From contig NZ_JACJSF010000003.1 of NCBI RefSeq assembly GCF_014698035.1, forward strand, positions 166,009-230,008: 64,000 bases of DNA, read 5' to 3'. Both the position numbers and the translations under genes were made by a program. Below the pieces are notes generated by a model. It saw nothing but the letters and a program-made list of their open reading frames with translations, was not told the origin of the DNA and ran no database searches. This document shows positions 18,403-27,716 of this stretch, piece after piece. The stretch is from Desmonostoc muscorum FACHB-395 (lineage in GTDB: Bacteria > Cyanobacteriota > Cyanobacteriia > Cyanobacteriales > Nostocaceae). Position 1 is the first letter of the stretch. Each line of letters opens with the position of its first letter.

Positions 18403-19491
18403 CTAAAACTTTTTAATTAAAGCTTTTCCCAAAGCTATACCAGGTAACTCTATATACTTGTATGAGAAATATGAAGTTACATATGTTAAAGGGATAACTG
18501 CAATTATTATCATCATTACACATTGGTTTGATGTGTATCCTAATGGGTATAAATTACGTTCTATATATGCGCCTAGAATTGACAAGAAAAATCCATGAAA
18601 TAAATATGCTGAATATGATAAGTCTGATAAAATAGTAAAAAAATTATTATCAAAAAAGTTATTTAATTTTTGACTACAAACACTATTAGAGAATGAAATT
18701 GCCAATAATATTGCAGCAATTAACAAATAAAAATCATCTCGATGATCTTTTATTAAAATGCTATATAAACATAGCAATAAGGCTAATATAAGAGAAATAA
18801 TTCTTTTTCTATTACTCATATCACATGTGCCACAATAAATAAAAATACCAATTAAAAATAGGGGTAATTGATAAAAAATTAATGAAGGTTCTGTAAAATA
18901 AGGAATAATATATTTTTTTGATAGAATACTTATAAATATTGTTGCAATCAAAAAGATTACTAGTTTATTCAAATTAGCTTTTTTGAAAAACAAAAAGATT
19001 GGTGGAAAAATTAAATAAAATTGCATTTCCAATCCCAGACTCCAATCTGGTAGCATCGTTGAGAATGCATTCTTGGGCTGTAATCCAAAAACATAAGTAA
19101 TATGTAATATAATATTTTGCATACTAAAATTTGCTGGGATATTTGCCAACCATATATTGTGATTCAAACTACCAAGTTCGTGATAATATCGTACAAAATA
19201 ATTTGCTAAAAGTAATGCAACAATCAGCTCAACGTAGTAGGCAGGGGATAGTCTGAAAAATCTTCTAATGTAAAAACTTATCCAATTTTTTTTGTTTTCA
19301 AAAGATTGTTTATTGTGAACAATTTCCGTAGTGTACATCATAAGAAAACCAGAGATCATCATAAATATATCTACTGCCACTTTTGGATTGGGATTATACC
19401 CTTTATACCCACCCCAAATGCCACAATGCGAAATTATTACCCACAAACATGATATTCCTCTAAGCCCATTGATCGTTGATATCTTTTTCAT
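18403..19491 (-). CDS. Acyltransferase 3 family membrane protein (OafA/YrhL-like)
   Basis: The 362-residue protein begins MKKISTINGLRGISCLWVIISHCG, with the GLRG motif and the family His in the first membrane helix. RFFRLSPAYYVELIV and DWSLGLEMQFYLIFP follow, also typical. About ten membrane helices are present. Such enzymes O-acylate surface polysaccharides or other envelope glycans. The DNA is markedly more AT-rich than its neighbours and lacks HIP1 sites, suggesting horizontal gain. The target substrate cannot be told. Confidence 0.9.
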   Translation of the reverse strand: MKKISTINGLRGISCLWVIISHCGIWGGYKGYNPNPKVAVDIFMMISGFLMMYTTEIVHNKQSFENKKNWISFYIRRFFRLSPAYYVELIVALLLANYFVRYYHELGSLNHNIWLANIPANFSMQNIILHITYVFGLQPKNAFSTMLPDWSLGLEMQFYLIFPPIFLFFKKANLNKLVIFLIATIFISILSKKYIIPYFTEPSLIFYQLPLFLIGIFIYCGTCDMSNRKRIISLILALLLCLYSILIKDHRDDFYLLIAAILLAISFSNSVCSQKLNNFFDNNFFTILSDLSYSAYLFHGFFLSILGAYIERNLYPLGYTSNQCVMMIIIAVIPLTYVTSYFSYKYIELPGIALGKALIKKF

Positions 19492-20333
19492 CAGGTGTTA
19501 TTTTTTAATGTTAATTTAAAAATTTAAAAATATTGCAAATAGCTGTCGTTTTTCCTTGTTCAATATTACGTATAAAAGCAATATAGTATTATATTTACCG
19601 AGAGTATACACTGTTGGCAGATCGACTTTTTAGACCAACCATATAGTAGTATGTCTTTCGGCACCAGATAATTATGTTTCTTCCAAAAGTGGATTCCCCC
19701 TATTTACCTATACTAAATACACACAGCAACAAGCGAGCCTTGCTCACTTCAAGCCTCAGTCTTTTTAAAGTTCCCAATGATATTGACATTCCAAACACTT
19801 CTTGCATTTCACCCAGTTTCTTGACACTGGTTAGAGTTTTCCCCAATCATCAGGGAATATCTGCTCTAAATGATTCAGGCGCTTCTGTTCCACATCACTT
19901 AATTTATCAGATTGGGGTGGCTTTTTTGACGAGCACTCTACTACCCCCCTTAACGGTTACGATGTAATTCTTCTTGCCACGTTATCGTTAACATACTATT
20001 TACGCTGTTTCGATGCTTACTTACTTGATATTTACAGTATGCCGATTATGGTTGAATATCTAAAAAAAGCCTCATAATACCACCCACTACTCGCATGGAA
20101 AGCCTTTAGGCACTTGGCGCTAATTTTGGCTGAGTTAGAGGTTCTGGTAGAAATACATAACGACTGCACAAACTAAATCCATCTGCATGGACTCCAGCAA
20201 GTTGAAACCCACCTCCGTGGGTCTTGTCTGTATAGCTGCGATTTCTAATTACCAGGGCTAAGGGATTTTACTGGCAGTTAAGGAATAAATGGTTTTAAAA
20301 TGGTGCAATCTTGAAATATTTAGGGGTGCAGCT
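19492..20333 (+). other. Degenerate intergenic stretch, possible gene remnant on minus strand
   Basis: No intact gene is convincing here. On the minus strand, between about 19920 and 19700, two frames offset by one shift read as protein-like text: DKLSDVEQKRLNHLEQIFPD and then KKLGEMQEVFGMSISLGTLK. This looks like a frameshifted fragment. At 20205-20223 there is a short hairpin ACCCAC-CTCC-GTGGGT preceded by TTGAA, of the type found at ends of IS200/IS605 elements. Both readings are tentative. Confidence 0.35.
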
Positions 20334-20831
20334 ATGTCGCTACGCAATGAGCCTTTAGATTGGCAACTTGAAACGAATAATCCTTATATACCAGTTTATC
20401 ATCAAGGTAATTTGGTGGGATTTTTTAAACCAGAATATGCCAGTGAAGTTATTAAAATTTTAAATGAAGAAGAACTTTTAAAGAAAGCGCTAAAAATGGC
20501 TTGTACTGATTTAATTAAAAAAATCGGTGGCGATACCAGAAAAGTCAATTATTTAATGGAAAAATATGTGAAAACTAGTGAACGTCCGAAGCATGGAACT
20601 AGAGCGATCGCAGTTTTACTTCAGGATAGGCAAAAAGAGCTTGACTTGAGTAACCAGGAGTTTGCTAAATTCTGCGATACCTTTAAATTATCCCCTACCG
20701 AACTGAATAATATTTATGCTGGACAAGCATTTGATGATAGTTTACTAGCGCCCCTTTCACGTATATTAGGGATGGCAAAAGAGCAATTGCTAAAAGTGCG
20801 AGATGGTTGTGAAGAATCAAGCAACACATAA
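20334..20831 (+). CDS. Cyanobacterial hypothetical protein, 165 residues
   Basis: The protein begins MSLRNEPLDWQLETNNPYIPVYHQGNLVGFFKPEYASEVI and has a helical C-terminal half (GTRAIAVLLQDRQKELDLSNQEFAKFCDTFKLSPTELNNIYAGQ) with a helix-turn-helix-like look. I chose ATG 20334, preceded by AGGGG, over the in-frame 20289. No enzymatic motif is seen. It may be a small regulator or antitoxin-like protein; function is unknown. Confidence 0.65.
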   Translation: MSLRNEPLDWQLETNNPYIPVYHQGNLVGFFKPEYASEVIKILNEEELLKKALKMACTDLIKKIGGDTRKVNYLMEKYVKTSERPKHGTRAIAVLLQDRQKELDLSNQEFAKFCDTFKLSPTELNNIYAGQAFDDSLLAPLSRILGMAKEQLLKVRDGCEESSNT

Positions 20832-20865
20832 ACAGCAAATCAAAATTTTCAAATAATATAAAATT

Positions 20866-21660
20866 GTGAAAACAGACATCATCTTTTATCGGCTGTTTCA
20901 AGAATTCCCTGATATCTTTTTTGAACTTATTGGTAATCCTCCAGAATCAGCTAGCGTTTATCAATTTTCATCAGTTGAAATCAAACAAACAGCCTTCAGA
21001 ATAGATGGTGTGTTTCTACCTACACAAGGAAGCGAGAACCAGATTTACTTTGTAGAAGTGCAATTTCAAGCTGATGGGGAAATTTATTCCCGGCTAATTG
21101 CAGAAATATGTTTATACCTCCGTCAAAATCAACCATCAAATGACTAGGGTGCTGTGGTTTTATACCCAAACAGGAATGTAGATACAGGCAATATCAAACA
21201 TTACCGTGAGTTTTTCACAAGTGGGCGCGTCAGACGCATTTATTTGGATGAATTAGGTGAAGCCGCATCGCTTCCAATTGGCATTGCAACTGCTAAATTA
21301 GTAATTGCAGCCGACGATATCGCAATTGTCCAAGCAAGAGAGTTGATAGACAGAACTAAGTCAGAGATAAACTCACCACTAAAACAGCAGCAATTAGTAC
21401 AATTTATCGAGACTATTTTGGCTTATAAGTTTCCCACAATGAGTAGGGAGGAGATGGAGGAAATGTTTGGATTAAGCGAGTTAAAGCAAACCAGATTTTA
21501 TCAGGAAGCCTTTCAGGAAGGTGTTGAGCAAGGTAAGGTTCAAGGTAAACTCAAAGCAGTACCAGCAATGTTGGCAGCTGGGTTAACTGTAGAACAAGTA
21601 GCACAGGCGCTAGATTTGAGTGTCGAAGAAGTCAGACAAGTAACACAAAGTCAGTCTTGA
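20866..21660 (+). pseudogene. DUF2887 / PD-(D/E)XK transposase-like protein, interrupted by amber codon
   Basis: Two consecutive open segments lie in the same frame. The first (GTG 20866) reads MKTDIIFYRLFQEFPDIFFE and includes the nuclease-like FRIDGVFLPTQG and YFVEVQFQADG. It stops at TAG 21145-21147 after QPSND. The second continues GAVVLYPNRNVDTGNIKHYREF through a C-terminal EGVEQGKVQGKLKAV region. The TAG most simply replaces a TGG (Trp). These Rpn/PD-(D/E)XK-type proteins are multicopy in cyanobacteria. An intact copy would be about 264 residues. Confidence 0.85.
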
Positions 21661-21815
21661 GATAGATGTGGTAAATTTTATCCGTGGCTCAAGCCAAATT
21701 TGGTTTGCGGCTTCCAGACTTGATAACGACGAATTTATAGTTAATTTTTGTTAATATTAGAGGCGGTGTTAGTACTTCGTCCTCAACCACCCACTCCCTA
21801 CCTGAGAGAAACTTA

Positions 21816-23501
21816 ATGCTGCGACTAGAACATATAAGTAAAATTTATCCCACAGGCGAAGTTCTCAAAGATATCAACTGGGAAGTTAAACCAGGCGATC
21901 GCATTGGCTTAGTCGGTGTCAACGGTGCTGGAAAATCTACCCAACTCAAAATCATCTCTGGGGAAATTGAACCCACCGCAGGCGAAATTATCCGTCCTAA
22001 TAGCTTACATATAGCCTACCTCAACCAAGAGTTTGAAGTAGACCCCACCCGCACCGTTAGAGAAGAATTTTGGACTGTCTTCAAAGAAGCCAACGAAGTA
22101 CAGTTATCTCTGGCGCACATCCCACAAGAGATGGAAACGGCTAACCCAGAGGAACTGGATCGACTGATCGACAAGTTGGATCGCTTGCAGCGCAAATTTG
22201 AAGCCTTGGATGGCTACAACTTAGATGCACGCATCGGGAAAATTTTACCAGAGATGGGGTTTGGGCTAGAAGATGGCGATCGCCTCGTCAGTGCCTTCAG
22301 TGGTGGTTGGCAAATGCGGATGAGTTTAGGTAAAATCCTGCTGCAAAAACCTGACTTGTTGCTGCTGGATGAACCGACTAACCACTTAGATTTAGAAACC
22401 ATTGAGTGGTTGGAAAATTACCTCAGAGGGCTGGTTACACCGATGGTAATAGTCTCCCATGACCGGGAGTTCCTTGACCGCCTCTGTACCCAAATTGTGG
22501 AAACTGAACGTGGCGTTTCCAGTACCTACCTTGGTAACTACTCAGCATATTTGGAACAAAAAGCCGAAAGTCAATCAGCACAACTTAGTGCTTACGAACG
22601 TCAGCAAAAAGAATTAGAGAAACAGCAAACCTTTGTTGATAGATTCCGCGCCAGTGCTACCCGCAGTACCCAGGCAAAAAGCCGGGAAAAGCAACTCGAT
22701 AAAATTGAGCGCATTGAAGCACCCATTGCTGGGGTAAGAACTCTACACTTCCGTTTTCCCCCTGCACCCCGCAGTGGACGCGAGGTAGTAGACATTAAAG
22801 ATTTAACTCATCTTTATGGTGATAAAATCCTGTTTTTGGCAGCAAATCTCCTAATTGAAAGAGGCGATCGCATTGCTTTTCTTGGCCCCAACGGTGCTGG
22901 AAAATCTACCCTTCTGCGCGTAATTATGGGTATGGAACCACCAACTGAAGGTAGCGTTCAATTAGGGGATCATAACGTTATTCCCGGTTACTTTGAGCAA
23001 AATCAAGCTGAAGCTTTAGACTTGAAGAAAACTGTCATGGAAACTATCCATGATGAAGTTCCAGACTGGGATAATCAAGAAGTCCGCACGCTTTTGGGAC
23101 GCTTCTTATTTACTGGTGATACTGTATTTAAGGCAGTCGGGGCATTAAGTGGAGGAGAAAAAGCTCGTTTGGCCTTGGCAAAAATGCTCTTACGTCCCGC
23201 GAACTTATTAATTTTAGATGAGCCGACAAACCACCTAGATATTCCAGCGAAGGAAATGCTGGAAGAAGCGCTGAAAAACTATGATGGTACGGCAATTGTA
23301 GTTTCCCACGATCGCTACTTTATTTCTCAAGTAGCTAACAAAATCGTCGAAATTCGTGATGGTGAATTCCGCGTTTACTTAGGAGACTATCATTACTATC
23401 TCCAGAAAATTGCCGAAGAAAAAGAACAAGCAAAATTAGCTGCGATCGCTGCCGAAAAAGCTGCTAAAAAAGCTGGAAAAGCTTCTACCAAAAAGAAATA
23501 A
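21816..23501 (+). CDS. ABC-F family ATPase (Uup/EttA-type, soluble)
   Basis: The 561-residue protein has two ABC cassettes and no membrane segments: Walker A GVNGAGKST with LLLLDEPTNHLD, then GPNGAGKSTLLRV with LSGGEKARLALAKM and LLILDEPTNHLD. The linker (SAYERQQKELEKQQTFVDRFRASATRSTQAKSREKQLDKIERIE) is the ABC-F interdomain arm. ABC-F proteins act on ribosomes as translation or resistance factors. The Lys/Ala-rich C-terminus is a common tail. Which subfamily (Uup, YbiT, EttA) I cannot decide. Confidence 0.93.
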   Translation: MLRLEHISKIYPTGEVLKDINWEVKPGDRIGLVGVNGAGKSTQLKIISGEIEPTAGEIIRPNSLHIAYLNQEFEVDPTRTVREEFWTVFKEANEVQLSLAHIPQEMETANPEELDRLIDKLDRLQRKFEALDGYNLDARIGKILPEMGFGLEDGDRLVSAFSGGWQMRMSLGKILLQKPDLLLLDEPTNHLDLETIEWLENYLRGLVTPMVIVSHDREFLDRLCTQIVETERGVSSTYLGNYSAYLEQKAESQSAQLSAYERQQKELEKQQTFVDRFRASATRSTQAKSREKQLDKIERIEAPIAGVRTLHFRFPPAPRSGREVVDIKDLTHLYGDKILFLAANLLIERGDRIAFLGPNGAGKSTLLRVIMGMEPPTEGSVQLGDHNVIPGYFEQNQAEALDLKKTVMETIHDEVPDWDNQEVRTLLGRFLFTGDTVFKAVGALSGGEKARLALAKMLLRPANLLILDEPTNHLDIPAKEMLEEALKNYDGTAIVVSHDRYFISQVANKIVEIRDGEFRVYLGDYHYYLQKIAEEKEQAKLAAIAAEKAAKKAGKASTKKK

Positions 23502-23516
23502 GTGATTGAATACGGA

Positions 23517-23548
23517 CTTAGTAGTAGTGCTAAAAGGCTACTACTAAG
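23517..23548 (+). terminator. Hairpin downstream of ABC-F gene
   Basis: CTTAGTAGTAG (23517-23527) pairs perfectly with CTACTACTAAG (23538-23548) across a 10-base loop. It begins 16 bases after the ABC-F stop. No long U-run follows directly, so termination is probable rather than certain. Confidence 0.6.
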
Positions 23549-23722
23549 TAATCATTTATTATTAGCGCTCAACAAAATTACAGAATAATCGCTAAGGTTT
23601 AAAAAATATTTCAAAAAACTGTAAGTCTTTCATAAAAGAAATTAATAAGCAAAAATTCACTTGCGACGTGGATTAGCAATGGTATCATTCGGGTATTACA
23701 AAAAGTAAAGGGCAATTTTACT

Positions 23723-25321
23723 ATGACCAAAGCACCTGTTGCTCCTGTGGTGCTAGTCATTTTAGACGGATGGGGCTACTGCGAAGAAAAGCGAGGAAAC
23801 GCTATTGTTGCTGCTAAAACTCCCATTGTGGACAGTTTATGGACAGCTTACCCGCACACTCTCATCCGCACATCAGGAAAAGCCGTAGGGTTGCCAGAGG
23901 GTCAAATGGGCAACTCGGAAGTTGGTCATTTGAACATTGGTGCTGGGCGAGTTGTACCGCAAGAACTGGTACGCATCTCTGATGCGGTCGAAGACGGTTC
24001 TATTGCATTAAACCCAGCACTTGTCAAAATTTGCCAGGAAGTTCGTTCTTGGAATAGCAAGCTACATCTAGTCGGGCTTTGTTCTGAGGGAGGGGTACAT
24101 TCGCATATCACCCATCTATTCGGACTACTTGACTTAGCCAAAAACCAGCAAATTCCAGAAGTTTGTATCCACGCCATCACCGATGGTCGTGACACCGCCC
24201 CAACAGAAGGGGTAAAAGCAATCACACTTCTGCAAGATTATTTAGACCGTACAGGAATTGGACGCATAGTCACCCTCAGCGGTCGCTACTACGCGATGGA
24301 TCGCGATCACCGATGGGATCGGGTCAAACGCGCCTACGACGTGATGACCCAAGATGGTACAGGTGATAATCGCACGGCTGTGGAAATCTTGCAAGCATCT
24401 TACGCCGAAGGGGTAAAAGATGAATTTATCAACCCCATCCGAATTGCACCCGGCGCAATAGAACCAGGGGATGGGGTGATATTTTTCAACTTCCGCCCCG
24501 ATCGCTCCAGACAACTGACTCAAGCTTTGGTCAGTCCCACTTTTAACGGTTTTGAAAGACAGCAAATTACACCACTGTCTTTTGTCACTTTTACACAGTA
24601 TGATTCAGACTTACCTGTAGCTGTAGCCTTTGAACCGCAGAATCTCAGTAACATTCTGGGAGAAGTCATAGCTAATCATGGTCTGAATCAGTTTCGCACC
24701 GCCGAAACCGAAAAATATGCCCACGTCACCTATTTCTTTAATGGGGGTCTGGAGGAACCTTTTGCTGGAGAAGATCGGGAACTGGTAAGCAGCCCGATGG
24801 TAGCGACTTACGATCATGCCCCAGCGATGTCAGCAGCAGCAGTTACAGATGTTGCGATCGCTGCGATTCAAAAGGGTACGTATTCTCTAGTTGTAATTAA
24901 CTATGCCAATCCAGACATGGTAGGGCATACTGGTCAAATCGACGCTACCATTACAGCAATTGAAACAGTTGATCGCTGTTTAGGTCGCTTACTAGAGAGC
25001 GTTATCAAAGCCGGTGGGACAACAATTATTACTGCCGATCATGGCAACGCTGAGTATATGCTAGATGATGGGGGTAATCCCTGGACAGCCCACACCACTA
25101 ACCCAGTCCCCTTTATATTGGTAGAAGGTGAGAAAGTCAAAATCCCTGGATATGGTACAAATGTCGAACTGCGAAGCGATGGTAAGCTATCCGACATTGC
25201 CCCCACAATTCTAGAGATTTTACAGCTGCCTCAACCACCAGAGATGACAGGGCGATCGCTGCTGAAAACAGCAGATTATGAACTGCAACGCACTCGCACC
25301 CCTGTGCAAGTAGGACTGTAA
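23723..25321 (+). CDS. gpmI: 2,3-bisphosphoglycerate-independent phosphoglycerate mutase
   Basis: The 532-residue enzyme interconverts 3- and 2-phosphoglycerate. Motifs include the metal-binding VVLVILDGWGYCEEKRGN at the start, the catalytic-Ser loop QMGNSEVGHLNIGAGR, DGRDTAPTEG, and the C-terminal TTIITADHGNAEYM and WTAHTTNPVPFILV. It is the alkaline-phosphatase-fold, Mn-dependent type. An ATG start at 23723 is used. secG follows, a pairing often seen in cyanobacteria. Confidence 0.97.
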   Translation: MTKAPVAPVVLVILDGWGYCEEKRGNAIVAAKTPIVDSLWTAYPHTLIRTSGKAVGLPEGQMGNSEVGHLNIGAGRVVPQELVRISDAVEDGSIALNPALVKICQEVRSWNSKLHLVGLCSEGGVHSHITHLFGLLDLAKNQQIPEVCIHAITDGRDTAPTEGVKAITLLQDYLDRTGIGRIVTLSGRYYAMDRDHRWDRVKRAYDVMTQDGTGDNRTAVEILQASYAEGVKDEFINPIRIAPGAIEPGDGVIFFNFRPDRSRQLTQALVSPTFNGFERQQITPLSFVTFTQYDSDLPVAVAFEPQNLSNILGEVIANHGLNQFRTAETEKYAHVTYFFNGGLEEPFAGEDRELVSSPMVATYDHAPAMSAAAVTDVAIAAIQKGTYSLVVINYANPDMVGHTGQIDATITAIETVDRCLGRLLESVIKAGGTTIITADHGNAEYMLDDGGNPWTAHTTNPVPFILVEGEKVKIPGYGTNVELRSDGKLSDIAPTILEILQLPQPPEMTGRSLLKTADYELQRTRTPVQVGL

Positions 25322-25364
25322 AACAGTTCTGAGTGCTGTTAGCGGTAGCGGGGCGTTCAGCCCG

Positions 25365-25435
25365 TGCTGAGTTAGGAGTTAGGAGTTTTTAGTGAACTTC
25401 TGACTCCTGAATTCTGAATTCTGAATTCTGTTTTT
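25365..25435 (+). repeat. Short tandem heptamers (GTTAGGA and CTGAATT)
   Basis: GTTAGGAGTTAGGAG is followed by CTGAATTCTGAATTCTG-type repeats in the gpmI-secG gap. The two arms (AGGAGTTTTTAG and CTGACTCCTGA) are partly complementary, again an inverted-arm layout. Confidence 0.7.
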
Positions 25436-25465
25436 TGAAAAATTGTTATAAATGAGATTCCTACC

Positions 25466-25699
25466 ATGACAGCTACTAATATCGTGCAAGGCATTTGGGC
25501 ATTTTCCGCCACTGGTTTGATTATCTTAGTTTTACTACATAGCCCCAAAGGTGATGGTATTGGAGCCATTGGTGGACAAGCCCAGCTATTTAGCAGTACC
25601 AAAAGTGCAGAAAACACCTTAAATCGAATTACTTGGGCATTAACAGTAATTTTCCTCGGTTTAACAGTGGTTTTAAGTGCTGGTTGGCTGCCTAAATAA
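25466..25699 (+). CDS. secG: Preprotein translocase subunit SecG
   Basis: The 77-residue protein has two membrane helices (IVQGIWAFSATGLIILVLLH and ITWALTVIFLGLTVVLSAGW) flanking the SecG loop SPKGDGIGAIGGQAQLFSSTKSAENTLNR. SecG assists SecYE in translocation. The ATG at 25466 lacks a strong Shine-Dalgarno. It is followed after ten bases by a protease gene. Confidence 0.95.
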   Translation: MTATNIVQGIWAFSATGLIILVLLHSPKGDGIGAIGGQAQLFSSTKSAENTLNRITWALTVIFLGLTVVLSAGWLPK

Positions 25700-25709
25700 G
25701 GATAGGTCA

Positions 25710-26522
25710 ATGGGGAAAAAAACCCAACACCAAATACTTAACATCCTAATAAATTTAATCTCACAACGGTTAATTACAGCTCTTGCCTTATTTATTGGCA
25801 CAGGGCTGTTTATCGTTTGTATTAATCTTCATTCGAGTTATGGGTTTACAATAATATCAAAAGATGTATATTCAGACTCAGTAATCTCTCTTTCCACCTC
25901 ACCCATCCCAAAACCCCATCCCTTACCGCCCACACTCTCACAGTGGCAAGATAGCACTAACAGTGGTGATTACTTTTCACAAGTCACAACAACCCAAGTT
26001 GGTTATTTAGTCTGGTCACAATTTCCCATTCGGGTTTACGTAGAACCACCAAAATCCGTTAAGGAAAAACAAGCTCAAGCATGGGTTAATGGTGTATTAC
26101 AGGGTGTAAAAGAATGGAGTAATTATTTGCCTTTAACAATAGTAGAACAGCCAGAAAGTGCTGATATTACCATTGTGCAAAAAGCGCCACCTCTACAAAT
26201 TTCCCCTGGTAGTAATATACCCCGTGCGCGATCGGCACAAACTACTTACGAGTTATACACCAGCAACAAAGTTTTATCCCACCGCTTCACTATTTTGCTA
26301 AGTCCCAGTCAGACAGGTGAGTATCTCATTGCAGCAGCCCGCCACGAATTTGGCCATGCGTTGGGAATTTGGGGTCATAGTCCGCTACAAACTGATGCGC
26401 TATATTTTTCTCAAGTTCGTAACCCGCCGTCTATTTCTCCCAGAGATGTAAATACTCTAAAGCGGGTTTATGAACAGCCAACTACTTTGGGATGGTCTTT
26501 AGTGAATAATTCAGCGACTTAA
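25710..26522 (+). CDS. Matrixin-like zinc metalloprotease, membrane-anchored or secreted
   Basis: The 270-residue protein has one N-terminal hydrophobic helix (LITALALFIGTGLFIVCINL), a Pro/Ser-rich linker, and a C-terminal catalytic region with the zinc motif HEFGHALGIWGH (about residues 212-223), the HEXXHXXGXXGH form of metzincins. ATG 25710 is preferred over 25677, which lies inside secG. The active site probably faces the periplasm. Substrate is unknown. Confidence 0.9.
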   Translation: MGKKTQHQILNILINLISQRLITALALFIGTGLFIVCINLHSSYGFTIISKDVYSDSVISLSTSPIPKPHPLPPTLSQWQDSTNSGDYFSQVTTTQVGYLVWSQFPIRVYVEPPKSVKEKQAQAWVNGVLQGVKEWSNYLPLTIVEQPESADITIVQKAPPLQISPGSNIPRARSAQTTYELYTSNKVLSHRFTILLSPSQTGEYLIAAARHEFGHALGIWGHSPLQTDALYFSQVRNPPSISPRDVNTLKRVYEQPTTLGWSLVNNSAT

Positions 26523-26583
26523 TTTTATGGTGTTGCTGAGTTAAAATATGAATGTGTTTTGTATAAAAAATCAAAATTTAAGA

Positions 26584-27032
26584 TTAAGGCAACCAATTTT
26601 TATCCAAAATTTGATCTAAGGAATAAAGACATGATTCAGGTAAATTGGTTAAATTTGTTTTAGCTTTAACATAATCTAAGGTATTGCTATAAATTCTGCT
26701 GAAATTATCCTCTAAATGCTTGCGTATATTGGTGCTTAAATCTTCATTTATTTGATTACGAAAACTAATAATTTCTGCTGCCCAATGATTAGCATTTCTT
26801 GGCTTTTCTAAATCCCAATCCAATATTGATAAAGTAATAAATGTCTAATAATCTGTTCTAATAAACTTCTGACTCGCCTTTTTTCATTCTTAGCCAAATA
26901 TTCCAATTCTTCTATCAAGTTTTCATAGTCAATGTCTACTAATTGTCGATTTTTGAGACATTTAATAGTCTCCTCTAACCATTGCAGGTAATTGGATTCA
27001 TATAATGTTTTTATGTCGATGATTGCAGTCAT
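26584..27032 (-). pseudogene. DUF29-family protein, frameshifted by a 5-bp tandem duplication
   Basis: On the minus strand the first part (ATG 27032) reads MTAIIDIKTLYESNYLQWLE, ELEYLAKNEKRRVRSLLEQI and HLLLYQYW, then runs into a stop. The rest (DLEKPRNANHWAAEIISFRN to ILDKNWLP) is in another frame. At the junction ATTGG occurs twice in tandem (near 26816-26825); removing one copy restores QYWDLEK. DUF29 is a multicopy cyanobacterial family of unknown function. Intact length would be about 147 residues. Confidence 0.85.
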
Positions 27033-27178
27033 TTTTTGATTTTGTAGCTTTAATTTACTATTGTTTATTATTTAATGTTAACTAATTTATTAATTTTTGC
27101 TGATAATTGCCCACAAAAAAACATACACAGCACTGATAAGTTAAGTCAGAAGATATCCAGCGACTCCCAGAAGAACAA

Positions 27179-27592
27179 TCAAGCAAAAGTTCTACCATAC
27201 TGTCTGTCAGTAATCCAAGTCTCTCGCTGTTCCCCCTGAATCGACTGTACAATTCCAAACCTTTCCTCAATTTTGCGTGGCAGAGTGTATATCCCAAAGA
27301 TGTAAACGCAATCTTCTTCTGGCTGATCTGTCAAAACACTAACTCTGGCTTCGTTATCTTGTAAACGCTCGATGAAAATAGATGCACAAATTTCAACATC
27401 TTCAGGAATCTCATATACTTCCTTTGAAAAGGTGAATTTCTTCTCTAAACTATTTGCAATTTGGTCAATAACGTTTTGTTCAGGCAAAGGATTTGTGAAG
27501 CAATAGACGTATGTTCGGCAGCACTTTCCATATTCTAGCTGCTCTAAGTCAGGGATATTTATCACCTTTATCTGACTTGCGTGATACTTCAT
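27179..27592 (-). CDS. Hypothetical protein, 137 residues
   Basis: I do not recognise the family. It begins MKYHASQIKVINIPDLEQLEYGKC, is rich in acidic and aromatic residues, and has no membrane segment. The middle (VYEIPEDVEICASIFIERLQDNEARVSVL) looks alpha/beta. It stands alone between the broken DUF29 gene and a glycosyltransferase gene. A shadow frame at 27082-27297 overlaps its 3' end and was not kept. Confidence 0.65.
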   Translation of the reverse strand: MKYHASQIKVINIPDLEQLEYGKCCRTYVYCFTNPLPEQNVIDQIANSLEKKFTFSKEVYEIPEDVEICASIFIERLQDNEARVSVLTDQPEEDCVYIFGIYTLPRKIEERFGIVQSIQGEQRETWITDRQYGRTFA

Positions 27593-27716
27593 TTTGTTAA
27601 CTCTAGATAGCCTTGTAAAACTGGTAAGAGAATTCTTAGTCAGGTATCTGTATTTTGCCCGATCGCACTCAGAGCAATCTTAAGATTTACAGTGCGATCG
27701 CACTTCTTCTCTTTCC

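Noticed and set aside
18191..18406. 71-residue frame on the plus strand after the XRE gene
   Set aside because: Its composition (many Cys, His, Tyr) looks random, and the overlapping frame at 18169 looks more protein-like.
19674..19967. 97-residue plus-strand frame
   Set aside because: Ser/Pro/Leu-rich, with no ribosome-binding site; the opposite strand gives better protein-like text. Treated as a shadow of a remnant.
27082..27297. 71-residue minus-strand frame
   Set aside because: It overlaps the 3' end of the 137-residue gene in another frame and has no recognisable pattern.
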